The notes beneath the pieces are model-generated. The model did not search any database. It was not told the origin of the DNA and saw only the letters and a program-made list of their open reading frames with translations. A program made the position numbers and the translations under genes. Shown in pieces: positions 33,751-44,200 of a DNA stretch of 50,336 nucleotides (its first letter is position 1; every line of letters begins with the position of its first letter). The stretch comes from Flavobacteriaceae bacterium (GTDB taxonomy: Bacteria; Bacteroidota; Bacteroidia; Flavobacteriales; Flavobacteriaceae): positions 1 to 50,336 of the forward strand of contig JAHEHF010000013.1 of the NCBI GenBank assembly GCA_024644745.1, given 5' to 3'.

Positions 33751-35979
33751 TTAAAACCAGAAACCGACATTTACGTACCAGAAATTATTGTTGTTGTCAG
33801 GATTCCAAGAGTAAATCAGTTCCACTGGTCCCAGAATCGTATTGACTCCGTAACCGGCGGCATAACCCGTTTTGGTATCCTCAAAAATTCTGCCGTCATT
33901 CCATATATCATTATTCAGTCTGGCAAAATTGCCGGTAAAGGATAAAAAATTCTTTTTAAATAATTCATACCTGATGGTCAGTGCGGTTCTTAAAAATGCT
34001 GATTCGTTCAATTCAGCGAAACCATATCCGTAAAAGGGTACAAAGGTGTTGATGTAATTTTCATTATATCCCCCTAAATGAAAGTCCAAAACCTGATTTT
34101 CATTGTTTCCAATGGTCAGCCCTGCTTCCGACAAAAGGTGTAGTGTAAGTTTGTCAAAAAAGGAATGAGCTATCCCCAGGCGACCGTATAATTGAGAAAA
34201 AGGAACAAAATTATTGTTGTAATCGCTTGAAACCACATAGAGCAGGTATTCCGTGTTGAGATAAAATCCCTTTTTTGGAAAGTATTTTGTATCATAGGTG
34301 TCGAACATCACCTTCCCGAAAAAATTCATGTAATGACTTTTTTCAAAATGAATTCTGTATGTATTGCTTTCTATAACCTCATCGGTAAAAATATTCAGGT
34401 ACTTGTGCTCGATCCCAACCCCAAAGGCCCACTTATCCTTAACGGTAGACTGCAGAAAGAATCGCGTTGTGAAATCGTAATACCTGATCGGTATTTTCAA
34501 TCCGGAATCCAGGGGATCGTTGTTCCTTGCGACCGGTAAAATACTTGAGACGATATCGGCCTTAAAAGAGTTATACCTTGTATTTACCCCAACACTCCAG
34601 TTGAATCCATTGTCATAAAAATAATCCAGGTTGTATCGCAGATTGTCACCAATCACAAAATCTGCAGAAATAAAATCATTTTTAAACAAAAGGTGTTTTG
34701 TCGTAAAATTGACAAGAACTCCAGTTTTATAAAGGTCATCGTAGTGCCCGCCGAACTGAATGAAGGTCCTTTCGGGGTTCTCCCTGACCTCGAACTCAAC
34801 TTTGGTCCCTCCTTGCTCCGGGGTCAGTTTGTAGTAGATGCTGGCAAAATTATTAGTCGCCGTCAAGACATCAATACCTCTCATAAATTCTTTATGGCTG
34901 ATGACTTCCCCTTCTGCTATGCCCAGTTTCTTGATACAGTATTTATCCGTGTAGTTTCGGTTCCCTTTGATCACGATCTCCTTGATCAATAATTCCTCTA
35001 CCTTTGGAAAGGAACTAATGGTTCTCAAGGTATCCTTCTGTTGTTTGGATGCCAGCTCTTTCAATTGAACCATTACCTTTTCAGCCGCCGTTTCTCCTCT
35101 TTTTATGATCTCTACCCCCTGATCAAATGAAAAGGTATTGAACCCGGTAAGTTCTGGAGAAATATAGATATCCGACTGATTGATTTTATCTTCCCATTTA
35201 TCATACATCTGAAAACCTGCTATTTGTATCAGAATTTCCGGTAAAGTGTTTAAATTTTCAATATCTTTTAATCCCCCCGAAACATTAACCCCTATAATAT
35301 AATCAACGCCTTTTTCCTTCATTTTTTCAACCGGAAAATTATCGACGATCCCCCCGTCAACCAAAACTTGTCCGTCCAAAATAACAGGAGTCAGCAAGCC
35401 CGGTAAAGAACCACTCGCCCGAATGGCTTCCGGTAAAAATCCCTTATCCAAAATAACCTCTTCTCCTGTTTCAAGATCAGTGGCAATACAAAAAAATGGT
35501 ATCGACAATTTACTAAAATCATTCACCTCATGCACGTGTTCTGTCAATTGAGAAAAAATGTTAAAGGCGCTTTGCCCTTTTGAAACAGCCGATGGCAATT
35601 CAATTTTTCTTTTTACAAGCGGCAGTGAAATGGCATATTTACCTCCATTTTCTTTTTGATAAAAAGAAGATACTTCCCTTGGCAATTCATCCTTCACCAA
35701 GCCTCCAAGATCATGGACCCTCAATACCGAATCCAGTTCTATGGCATTGTAACCCGAAGCGTATAACCCCCCGATTATGGCTCCCATACTTGTACCTGCA
35801 ATATAGTCAACCCTGACTCCTGCCTCTTCAAGCTTTTTTAAAACACCCACATGGGCAAATCCTTTGGCACCACCCCCGCTTAAGACAAGGCCCACTTTTA
35901 CATCTTTTTTCTGCTGAAGTGTATCTTGAGCCTTTAAGGAGCTGGCCAGCAATAATAGAACAATGAAGAAATATCTCAT
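33751..35979 (-). CDS. Patatin-like phospholipase with C-terminal beta barrel (PlpD/type Vd-like)
   Basis: A 742-residue exported protein. Signal peptide (MRYFFIVLLLLASSLKAQ), then a patatin domain with glycine-rich oxyanion loop (VLSGGGAKGFAHVG), nucleophile Ser64 in GTSMG and catalytic Asp208 in DGGIVDNFP. After about residue 330 comes a POTRA-like segment (ELLIKEIVIKGNRNYTDKYCIKKLGIAEGEVIS), and the rest resembles a 16-strand BamA/TpsB-type barrel ending in FWYVNVGFWF. This is the layout of type Vd autotransporters and related lipases. It overlaps uvrC by four bases (ATGA). Substrate and whether the domain is released are unknown. Confidence 0.92.
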   Translation of the reverse strand: MRYFFIVLLLLASSLKAQDTLQQKKDVKVGLVLSGGGAKGFAHVGVLKKLEEAGVRVDYIAGTSMGAIIGGLYASGYNAIELDSVLRVHDLGGLVKDELPREVSSFYQKENGGKYAISLPLVKRKIELPSAVSKGQSAFNIFSQLTEHVHEVNDFSKLSIPFFCIATDLETGEEVILDKGFLPEAIRASGSLPGLLTPVILDGQVLVDGGIVDNFPVEKMKEKGVDYIIGVNVSGGLKDIENLNTLPEILIQIAGFQMYDKWEDKINQSDIYISPELTGFNTFSFDQGVEIIKRGETAAEKVMVQLKELASKQQKDTLRTISSFPKVEELLIKEIVIKGNRNYTDKYCIKKLGIAEGEVISHKEFMRGIDVLTATNNFASIYYKLTPEQGGTKVEFEVRENPERTFIQFGGHYDDLYKTGVLVNFTTKHLLFKNDFISADFVIGDNLRYNLDYFYDNGFNWSVGVNTRYNSFKADIVSSILPVARNNDPLDSGLKIPIRYYDFTTRFFLQSTVKDKWAFGVGIEHKYLNIFTDEVIESNTYRIHFEKSHYMNFFGKVMFDTYDTKYFPKKGFYLNTEYLLYVVSSDYNNNFVPFSQLYGRLGIAHSFFDKLTLHLLSEAGLTIGNNENQVLDFHLGGYNENYINTFVPFYGYGFAELNESAFLRTALTIRYELFKKNFLSFTGNFARLNNDIWNDGRIFEDTKTGYAAGYGVNTILGPVELIYSWNPDNNNNFWYVNVGFWF

Positions 35980-37781
35980 GAGGTTGGTTTTGGGGGATGT
36001 TCTATTTTTAAATGATCACAGACTTTTTGGGCTTTGTCTCTTCCTATTAGTTGCACTAATTCATCAAACGTTGCATTTTTTAACCTTTTTATGGACCTGA
36101 ATTTCTTTAACAAAGCTAAAATCGTTTTTTCACCAACCCCATTGATATTGGAAAGGTCAGTTTGTATCGCTCCTTTGCTCCGTTTGTTTCGATGATGTGT
36201 AATGCCGAATCTGTGGGCCTCATTTCTCAACTGCTGAATGATTTTGAGCGTCTCTGATTTTTTATCGAGATAAAGTGGCACAGGATCTCCAGGATAATAG
36301 ATCTCTTCTAGCCTTTTGGCAATGCCAATGATAGCGATCTTACCCCTTAAGCCGAGAACTTCCAGACTTTTCAGAGCAGAAGAGAGCTGGCCTTTTCCTC
36401 CGTCTATCACAATGAGCTGAGGCAAGTCCCTTTCTTCATCCAGGAGCCTTTTGTATCGCCGGTGAACAACTTCTTCCATGGATGCATAATCGTCAGGCCC
36501 GGTAACTGTTTTAATATTGAAATGCCTGTATTCTTTCTTGTCGGGCTTCCCGTTTTTAAAGACCACGCAGGCCGCAACCGGATTGGATCCCTGTATGTTC
36601 GAGTTGTCAAAACATTCTATATGAACTGGGGGTCCTTTCAGCCTCAGATCTTTTTGCATCTGCAACATGATCCTTTTGCTGTGTCGGTCAGGATCAACGA
36701 TCTGAATTTGCTTGAACCTTTCCTGCCTGAAATATTTGGCATTTCTTAAAGACAGGTCCACGATTCTCTTCTTGTCACCAAGTTTCGGTACCGTAACCTT
36801 GAACAATTCCCCGGCAGTTACCCTGAAGGGGGTAAAAACTTCTTTTGAGGTTGAATTGAAACGATCCCTGATCTCTATGATGGCCATTTCAAGCAGTGAC
36901 CTGTCATCTTCATCCAGTTTCTTTTTAATTTCTACTGTATGCGACTGTATAATGGCACCATTGACCATTTTAAGAAAATTCACATAGGCAAATGATTCAT
37001 CAGAAACGATGCTGAAAACATCAACATTGGAGATCGAAGGATGCACTACGGTTGATCTGGCCTGGTGATTGGCAAGTAATTCTATTTTTTCCTTTATTTT
37101 TTGGGCCTCCTCATATTCTGCACGTTCCGCAAAATCGAGCATGAGGGCCTCAAAACTTTTTAAGGAGGACTTAAAATGACCCTTTAAAATATTTCTGATC
37201 TCTCTGATATCCTTTTCGTATTCTTCTTCCGGCTGCAGACCTTCGCAGGCCCCTTTACAATTTTTTATATGATACTCCAGGCAGATTTTATACTTTTTGG
37301 CACGGATATTTTCCTCACTCAAATGATAGGCGCAAGTCCGTAAAGGGTATAGTTCCTTGATCAGCGACAACAACGCTCTTGCCGTTTTCACAGAAGTATA
37401 CGGTCCGAAATATTCCGATCCGTCCTTCAAGACATTACGGGTCAAAAAGACCCTCGGGAAAGGCTCCTTTTTGATACATATCCAGGGGTAGGTTTTATCA
37501 TCCTTGAGCAATACGTTATATCTTGGCTGGTATTTCTTGATCAGGTTGTTTTCAAGAAGAAGCGCATCACTTTCCGTCTCCACAACGATATGTTTTACAT
37601 GTGAAATCTTTTTGACCAATACCCGGGTCTTTCCATTCTCATGATTCTTTGTAAAGTAAGATGCTACCCTTTTTTTCAGATTCTTTGCCTTGCCTATATA
37701 CAAGAGTTGGTCAGACCGGTCATAATATTGGTATACTCCGGGTGAAGTTGGCAATGATTTTATTTGAACTTCTAATTCCAA
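35976..37781 (-). CDS. uvrC: Excinuclease ABC subunit C
   Basis: A 601-residue UvrC, which makes the two incisions in nucleotide excision repair. Seen: GIY-YIG nuclease domain (SPGVYQYYDRSDQLLYIGKAKNLKKRV), cysteine cluster region (CLEYHIKNCKGACEG), UVR motif (AEYEEAQKIKEKIELLAN), RNase H-like C-terminal nuclease (IECFDNSNIQGSNPVAACVVF; LIVIDGGKGQL) and helix-hairpin-helix motifs (INGVGEKTILALLKKF). The only start after the in-frame stop upstream is TTG at 37781, in a run of A and T; sequence errors there could hide an ATG. The stop overlaps the patatin gene's ATG. Confidence 0.95.
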   Translation of the reverse strand: MELEVQIKSLPTSPGVYQYYDRSDQLLYIGKAKNLKKRVASYFTKNHENGKTRVLVKKISHVKHIVVETESDALLLENNLIKKYQPRYNVLLKDDKTYPWICIKKEPFPRVFLTRNVLKDGSEYFGPYTSVKTARALLSLIKELYPLRTCAYHLSEENIRAKKYKICLEYHIKNCKGACEGLQPEEEYEKDIREIRNILKGHFKSSLKSFEALMLDFAERAEYEEAQKIKEKIELLANHQARSTVVHPSISNVDVFSIVSDESFAYVNFLKMVNGAIIQSHTVEIKKKLDEDDRSLLEMAIIEIRDRFNSTSKEVFTPFRVTAGELFKVTVPKLGDKKRIVDLSLRNAKYFRQERFKQIQIVDPDRHSKRIMLQMQKDLRLKGPPVHIECFDNSNIQGSNPVAACVVFKNGKPDKKEYRHFNIKTVTGPDDYASMEEVVHRRYKRLLDEERDLPQLIVIDGGKGQLSSALKSLEVLGLRGKIAIIGIAKRLEEIYYPGDPVPLYLDKKSETLKIIQQLRNEAHRFGITHHRNKRSKGAIQTDLSNINGVGEKTILALLKKFRSIKRLKNATFDELVQLIGRDKAQKVCDHLKIEHPPKPTS

Positions 37782-38058
37782 AAAAAGCTTTTTTTATGGT
37801 ACTTATTTGTCCTGTACAGCTCGGCAATAGACTACCTGATCGGATCAGTTTTTAAAAAAAGATACAAATTTTCATCAATTGACCATAACCCGCATTCCAA
37901 TATTGCCATTGAAACCTTAAAATTATTCGATTTATGATAGTGGCAAAAGGATAAATAAAAACTATTGAACAGATAAAAATTAAATCATTGCAATTTTCAT
38001 AAAAATTCCGAAAGGCCCCTGCAGCTTGCGTTTCTCATGATGTTATCCAGGCATAATT

Positions 38059-38096
38059 CGTATTTTTACACCTTGCAATTTTATTGTAAAAATACG
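38059..38096. repeat. 12-base inverted repeat upstream of a PLP decarboxylase
   Basis: CGTATTTTTACA (38059-38070) and TGTAAAAATACG (38085-38096) are perfect complements with a 14-base spacer, ending 18 bases before the ATG at 38115. It could be an operator or an RNA stem next to the ribosome-binding site. No GC-rich core or T-run makes it a terminator. The remaining 37782-38114 stretch shows nothing else. Confidence 0.7.
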
Positions 38097-38114
38097 TTTT
38101 TAAAATACAAGCAA

Positions 38115-39347
38115 ATGAAATATTGGAAAAAACTTCCTCACCGCAGTCTCCAGACCCGCATTGAAAAAGCTTTAAAAGAAAATGTCGATTTTGAAAATGA
38201 CATATCTCTTGGCTATCCGGCATCCAAACTCGACAATAAGGTGTTTTACAGTGATGCTTCATTTTTAAAAGATGCGCCAACCCTGCAAACTTATGTGGCC
38301 AATCCAAATCACATTGGATGTCATACCTATGGGTCTTCAGAAAGTGCCTTCAAAGGCACACAGGAAATAGAACGAGAAGTGCTGAGAGTTCTCGCCGTTG
38401 ATTTTTTCAAGATGGAAGACGAACAATTTGATGGTTATATTGCGCCGGGAGGAACAGAAGCCAATATTCAGGCCATATGGGTCTTCAGAAATTTTTATAA
38501 CCATCATTTCAATGCAGCTAATGATGAAATAGCGATAATAGCCTCAGAAGACACACACTATTCCATTCCAAAGGCATCAAACCTGCTCAATATTGATTTG
38601 CACAGGGTCCCCGTGCATTTTGAGACGCGTGAGATCGATGCCAGTGCCCTTGAGAAGGTCGTGCAGGAAGCTGTTGCCAACGGAAAGAAATATTTTGTTG
38701 TCATCGCAAACATGGGAACCACCATGTTTGGCTCAGTTGATGATCCGGATGTTTATACGGATCTCCTTGAAAAAATGGATTTGCCATACAAATTGCATAT
38801 TGACGGAGCTTATGGAGGGTTTGTCTATCCGTTCAGCAACCTGGAATCCAAAATAAACTTTTCAAATCCAAAAGTGTCCTCTATCACGATCGATGCTCAT
38901 AAAATGCTACAGGCTCCTTATGGAACAGGGGTGTATTTGAGTCGTAAAGGTCTTATTGAAAATGTAATCACAAAAGAAGCCGAATATGTTGAAGGCATGG
39001 ACCTTACTTTATGCGGGAGTCGGTCAGGCGCCAATGCCATAGCGGTTTATATGATCCTTTTCACCTACGGGCCTTACGGATGGTATGAAAAAATCAGTGT
39101 ATTGCTCATGAGAACCAATTGGTTCTGCAAGCAGCTGGACGAGATGAAGATTCCTTATTACAGAAATGAGAACATGAATATCGTTACCCTCGATTCATCT
39201 CATGTTCCACGTGACATTGCCGAAAAGTTTGACCTCGTTCCCGAGCAGCACAATGAAAGCAACAAATGGTACAAGGTGGTTATCATGGATCATGTTGAAA
39301 TCGATAGCCTGATGCAATTTATCAATGCCGTTAAGGAACGACACTAA
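38115..39347 (+). CDS. Pyridoxal-dependent decarboxylase
   Basis: About 410 residues of the group II PLP decarboxylase family (histidine/tyrosine/glutamate decarboxylase fold). Start set at ATG 38115 (MKYWKKLPHRSLQTRI); the longer in-frame start at 38037 would put the inverted repeat inside the gene. Seen: IAPGGTEANIQAIWVFRNF, the cofactor-stacking EDTHYS segment, ANMGTTMFGSVDD, HIDGAYGGF (PLP aspartate) and the lysine motif ITIDAHKMLQAPYGTG. The single-domain form with HK resembles histidine or aspartate decarboxylases. The substrate cannot be decided from sequence. Confidence 0.9.
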   Translation: MKYWKKLPHRSLQTRIEKALKENVDFENDISLGYPASKLDNKVFYSDASFLKDAPTLQTYVANPNHIGCHTYGSSESAFKGTQEIEREVLRVLAVDFFKMEDEQFDGYIAPGGTEANIQAIWVFRNFYNHHFNAANDEIAIIASEDTHYSIPKASNLLNIDLHRVPVHFETREIDASALEKVVQEAVANGKKYFVVIANMGTTMFGSVDDPDVYTDLLEKMDLPYKLHIDGAYGGFVYPFSNLESKINFSNPKVSSITIDAHKMLQAPYGTGVYLSRKGLIENVITKEAEYVEGMDLTLCGSRSGANAIAVYMILFTYGPYGWYEKISVLLMRTNWFCKQLDEMKIPYYRNENMNIVTLDSSHVPRDIAEKFDLVPEQHNESNKWYKVVIMDHVEIDSLMQFINAVKERH

Positions 39348-39370
39348 GATTATGAACAAAGTATTGGGCC

Positions 39371-40069
39371 TTATGCCTGAGATTCTTCAGCAATAGAATC
39401 AGAAGCCTTCACGGCTTTCTTGGGAAAGATGGTTTTATTGAAAACCACCAGGATGCCTACACCGGTACTTATGGCCGTATCGGCTATATTGAATACCGGA
39501 TCAAAGAAAGTGAAATTTCTGTTTTCAAAAAGAGAAAAATGATTCCCTCCGATCACAGGTAACCATTGCGGAAAATCAAAACTTATCTCGGGTATCCATT
39601 CTGGAAGGATGGTATCAACAATTGGAAAGTAGAGCATATCAACCACTTTTCCATGAAAAAGTGAATTATACCCTCCTTCAGGAGGTAAAAAAGTAGCTAT
39701 CCTGCGGTAACTGTCACTAAAAAAGATCCCGTAAAAAACAGAGTCTATAATATTCCCCAATGCACCGGCAAAAATCAGTGAAACAGCCGTGATCAATAAT
39801 TTGTGGGCCTTGTTCTTGATCGCATCATAAAGCCAGTAACCGATGCCTGCAATAGCCACCAGTCTAAAAAGCGTTAAAAACAACTTGCCGCTCTTACCCC
39901 CGAATTCTTTCCCCCAGGCCATGCCATTATTTTCCAGAAAATGGATACGGAACCAGTCCAGCCCGAGAACCTTGATCTCTTCACTTAACACAAAATGCGT
40001 TTTGATATAGACCTTTGAAATTTGATCAATTAAAAGAATGATGGTAATAATTAAAAATGCTCTCTTCAC
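39371..40069 (-). CDS. lspA: Lipoprotein signal peptidase
   Basis: A 232-residue signal peptidase II, larger than the E. coli enzyme (164) through a periplasmic insert. The two catalytic aspartates are Asp109 (GALGNIIDSVFYG) and Asp197 (VFNIADTAIS). Helices: MKRAFLIITIILLIDQISK, LFLTLFRLVAIAGIGYWLY, LLITAVSLIFAGALGNI and a last one near GVGILVVF. It cleaves the signal from prolipoproteins at the inner membrane. It belongs to the ileS-dksA-like-lspA cluster, a common Bacteroidota order, here with an extra gene between. Confidence 0.96.
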   Translation of the reverse strand: MKRAFLIITIILLIDQISKVYIKTHFVLSEEIKVLGLDWFRIHFLENNGMAWGKEFGGKSGKLFLTLFRLVAIAGIGYWLYDAIKNKAHKLLITAVSLIFAGALGNIIDSVFYGIFFSDSYRRIATFLPPEGGYNSLFHGKVVDMLYFPIVDTILPEWIPEISFDFPQWLPVIGGNHFSLFENRNFTFFDPVFNIADTAISTGVGILVVFNKTIFPKKAVKASDSIAEESQA

Positions 40070-40137
40070 GAATTAAATGTCTTTGTTTTGCATATAAAAT
40101 TGCAGCCTTGCATAAAACGCTACAATATTAGTAAAAA

Positions 40138-40716
40138 TTAGTCTTCTGAACCATTTAAAAATATATTTGCCATGATGGTTCTGATCTTCAATTGATTTCT
40201 GCCATTTCCAAAACGGTGGACAAGTTGCTTCTTATCTTCTGAAATGTACTTCACCCAAGGGTCTGCAATTAACATGCCTAAATTCGTTTTGGCATCAACA
40301 TCCGAATTTTCATAGCCCCGAACAAAAATACTCCCTGTATTTAATTTGACTCTTATCGGGTCAGTGCAATGATTCAACTGCACAATTCCATCTTCCACCT
40401 TTAAGTTTAATTCTCCATTAAAACCATCCGCATAGAAATTACCTTCTACGATTGACATGTACAATTCCTTGTCTGAGGGCAAAAAAATTTGATAAGAGGT
40501 ATAGTTCGGTTCAATGCTGCATACTTTATCCATTTCAAGGGCCTCCCTGTCATGGTCAATATCATTTCCCCTGATGTAAACAACGCCTTGTTTTTCATTA
40601 AGGGAAAAATCGGGAACCCTGGAGCGGCCTTCAGCTTTAATATGAAACAGGCCTTCGGCTTCCGAATTATAAAGATGCACCTGATCAATCAAATTGAAAT
40701 CAACAACAACCTGCAT
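40138..40716 (-). CDS. Exported protein with adhesin-like beta repeats, 5' end apparently frameshifted
   Basis: The open frame from ATG 40716 gives 192 residues rich in short strands (LEVEDGIVQLNHCTDPIR-type pattern, FNGELNLKVEDG, VKLNTGSIFVRG), similar to DUF4097-like beta-solenoid proteins. The frame continues upstream without a start codon and encodes ILLFYAVNIFGQEFVEKSI, which looks like the end of a signal peptide. An ATG at 40795 with an AGAGGA upstream lies one base out of frame. Removing one G of the GG at 40787-40786 would give MLMILLFYAVNIFGQ, a normal signal peptide. So either this is a recent frameshift, a sequence error or an odd start. The gene lies between the dksA-like gene and lspA; function unknown. 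Confidence 0.7.
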   Translation of the reverse strand: MQVVVDFNLIDQVHLYNSEAEGLFHIKAEGRSRVPDFSLNEKQGVVYIRGNDIDHDREALEMDKVCSIEPNYTSYQIFLPSDKELYMSIVEGNFYADGFNGELNLKVEDGIVQLNHCTDPIRVKLNTGSIFVRGYENSDVDAKTNLGMLIADPWVKYISEDKKQLVHRFGNGRNQLKIRTIMANIFLNGSED

Positions 40717-40828
40717 TGCTTGTGAAGTGATTGACTTTTCAACAAATTCCTGTCCAAAAATATTGACAGCATAAAACAGCAGGATCCATGAGCATGATCC
40801 TCTTACATAGTTGTATCTGTTACCAAAT

Positions 40829-41209
40829 TTAATATTGCTGGTTTTTTGCTGCGATGCTCAAGGTAGCGTGAGGTACCAATTTCAATCTTTCCTTTTGTAT
40901 CAAATTACCCGTCACACGACATACGCCGTAGGTTTTATTCTCTATCCTTAAAAGCGCATTCTTCAAATCCCTGATAAACTTTTCCTGTCGAATCGCCAAT
41001 TGAACATTCGCTTCTTTGGACATTGTTTCCGAACCTTCCTCAAAAGCTTTAAAAGTTGGGGAAGTATCTTCAGTTCCATTATTACTGTCGTTTTTAAACG
41101 TACTTACGATCAATTCCAAATCTTGTTTTGCCTGCCTGATCTTTTCTTCGATGATTGATTTAAACTCCGCTAAATCCTTATCAGAATATCTAACTTTCTT
41201 CTCGCTCAT
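40829..41209 (-). CDS. DksA/TraR-type protein lacking the zinc cysteines
   Basis: A 126-residue protein of the DksA/TraR family: an N-terminal coiled coil (DLAEFKSIIEEKIRQAKQDLELIV and QEKFIRDLKNALLRIENKTYG) and the globular zinc-finger region, in which only one cysteine remains (YGVCRVTGNLIQKERLKLVPHATL). Family members bind the RNA polymerase secondary channel and modulate initiation with or without ppGpp. The cysteine-poor variant is normal for flavobacterial homologues next to ileS. It begins three bases after the ileS stop. Confidence 0.9.
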   Translation of the reverse strand: MSEKKVRYSDKDLAEFKSIIEEKIRQAKQDLELIVSTFKNDSNNGTEDTSPTFKAFEEGSETMSKEANVQLAIRQEKFIRDLKNALLRIENKTYGVCRVTGNLIQKERLKLVPHATLSIAAKNQQY

Positions 41210-41212
41210 TTT

Positions 41213-44200
41213 TTAAACTTTTTCTATGAATAACATGGTATTGACGTTGTCAAATTCAATATTATTCCCATTATCAATTTCTTCCTTTAATATTAATTCT
41301 TTAGTTAATGTTTCATTTTTAATATAGTCTGCATTTGTTACAACGGCCTCATCAACAACGCCGTCCTTTTTGATGAAAAGGACTATTTTATCAGTCACTT
41401 CAAGACCTTTTTCCTTTCGCAGATTCTGAATTCTGTTCACCAATTCTCTGGCTACTCCTTCATTTTTTAATTCCTCTGATATAGAAACGTCTAAAGCAAC
41501 GGTTAAATTGCCCTGATTGGCCACAAGCCATCCTTCAATGTCCTGGGTAGAAATTTCAACTTCTTCCAGCAACAACACCTCCGGTTTTCCATTTACAACG
41601 ATGCGCAGCTTTCCTTCTCGTTCTATTCTGGCAATCTCTTCATCGCCTATTTCTTTTATCGCCTGAGCCACAAACCTCATATCCTTTCCGAATTTGGGGC
41701 CAAGAACTTTAAAATTCGGTTTTATGTTCTTTATCAAAATTCCTGAAGCATCATGAAGCAATTCAATTTCTTTCACATTAACCTCTGATTTGATCAAGTC
41801 GGATACGGCCTCTATATCCAATTTATCCTGTTTGTCCAAAACAGGAATCATGATCTTTTGCAAAGGTTGGCGAACTTTGATCATTTCCTTTTTCCTCAAT
41901 GACAGCACCATGGAGGAAATTGACTGCGCCTTTTGCATTTTTCTTTCCAGAGAAGGATCGATATATGCCAGATTGGCTTTTGGAAATTCACCCAAATGTA
42001 CTGAACTTAATTTATTTTTAGAAACGTTTTTTGTTAAATCTAAATATAAATTATCCATAAAAAATGGTGCGATGGGCGATGCCATCTGAGCAACATTCAG
42101 CAAACAGGTATACAAGGTTTGATAGGCCGAAATCTTGTCTTGCTGATATTCTCCTTTCCAGAACCTTCTTCTGCACAATCTCACATACCAGTTGCTCAGG
42201 TTTTCACTTACAAAATCCTGAATCGCTCTGGCCGCCTTGGTGGGTTCATAATCATCATAATAAGCGGTTACATTCTGAATAAGGGTATTCAATTCAGAAA
42301 GTATCCATCGGTCGATTTCGGGTCGCTCTGAAATCGCTATTTCTTCTTCAGCAAAAGAAAATGCGTCAATGTTCGCATAAAGCGAAAAGAAGGAATAGGT
42401 ATTGTAAAGCGTGCCAAAGAATTTACGCCTGACTTCTTCGATCCCTTCCAGATCAAATTTTAAATTATCCCATGGGTTCGCATTGGAGATCATGTACCAC
42501 CTTGTCGCATCCGGACCATATTTTTGCATGGTTTCGAATGGGTCGATGGCATTCCCAAGCCGCTTTGACATTTTCTTGCCGTTTTTATCCAGAACCAGGC
42601 CATTTGAAATTACATTCTTGTAGGCGACACTGTCAAAATTCATTGAGGCTATGGCATGCAAGGTATAGAACCAACCTCTTGTCTGGTCAACCCCCTCAGC
42701 AATAAAATCAGCCGGGAAGAATTCATGATCATCAATTTTTTCTCGGTTCTCAAAAGGATAATGCCACTGGGCATAAGGCATGGCTCCCGAATCGAACCAG
42801 ACATCAATAAGATCGGACTCCCTTTTCATTGGCTGCCCGGAAGGAGAAACCAGGATGATCTGGTCAACTATGTTCTTGTGGAGATCGATCTTGTCATAAT
42901 TCGCATCACTCATATCACCCACCACAAAATCCTTGAACAATTCAGTTGTCATAAACCCGTGCTCCAAAGACTCCTTCATGGCTTCTTTCAACTCAGCAAC
43001 CGACCCGATGATCTTCTCTTCCGATCCGTCTTTGGTTCTCCAGATCGGCAAGGGTGTACCCCAGAATCTAGATCTTGAAAGGTTCCAGTCATTGGCATTT
43101 TGCAGCCAGTTCCCAAACCTTCCTTCTCCTGTTGACTTTGGTTTCCAGTTGATAGACTGATTCAATTCGTACATTCTTTCTCTTTTGTCGGTCACACGAA
43201 TGAACCAGGAATCGAGTGGATAATACAGAATCGGTTTATCAGTTCTCCAGCAATTTGGATAACTGTGTTTGTATTTTTCAACTTTAAAGGCCTTATTCTC
43301 TTCCTTTAACTTGATGGCAAGTTCGACATCAACAGACCGATCCGGAGCGGCTCCTTCCTCATAATATTCGTTTTTCACGTACTTTCCGGCAAATTCACCC
43401 ATATGTGATGTAAACTTGCCCTGGAGATCAACTAAAGGTACCGGGTTTTTATGATCATCCAGCACCAGCATCGGAGGTACTTCCGGGCTCGCCTGTTTGG
43501 CTACCATGGCATCATCTGCACCGAAAGTTGGCGCTGTATGCACGATTCCTGTTCCGTCTTCAGTGGTAACAAAATCGCCTGCAATGACCCTGAAGGCATT
43601 TTCAGGATTTTGATATGGCAAGGCATAAGGCAACAACTGCTCATATCTGATTTCCAGCAGATCGGCTCCCGTGCAGGTCTTGATGATCCTGTAAGGTATC
43701 ACCTTATCCTCCTTATTAAAGGCCTGCAATTCATCTTCATGCTCAACAGCCTTGAACTTTTTACCCATTTGATAAGCCACCAGATTCTTGGCCAGAATAA
43801 CATTGATCGGCTCAAAAGTATATTGATTGAATGTCCTGACGACCACGTAAGTTATCTTCTTACCTACCGTTAGGGCAGTATTTGAAGGAAGGGTCCAGGG
43901 AGTGGTTGTCCATGCCAGCAGGAACAGGTCCCCATCAATATCTCTGAGAAATTCAGGCAGCGTCTCCTTCACAGTCTTAAACTGGGCTACTACTGTTGTA
44001 TCCGTTACATCCTGATAGGTTCCGGGTTGATTCAGTTCATGTGAGCTCAATCCGGTTCCGGCCTTTGGAGAATAGGGTTGAATGGTATATCCTTTGTAAA
44101 GCAACTTTTTTTCATAGAGCTCCTTAAGCAACCACCAAAGGGTTTCCATATACTTAGGCTTATAGGTCACATAAGGGTCATTCATATCAACCCAGTGTCC

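Noticed and set aside
38037-38114. Longer N terminus for the PLP decarboxylase
   Set aside because: It would run through the inverted repeat and add 26 residues not seen in the family; ATG 38115 fits better.
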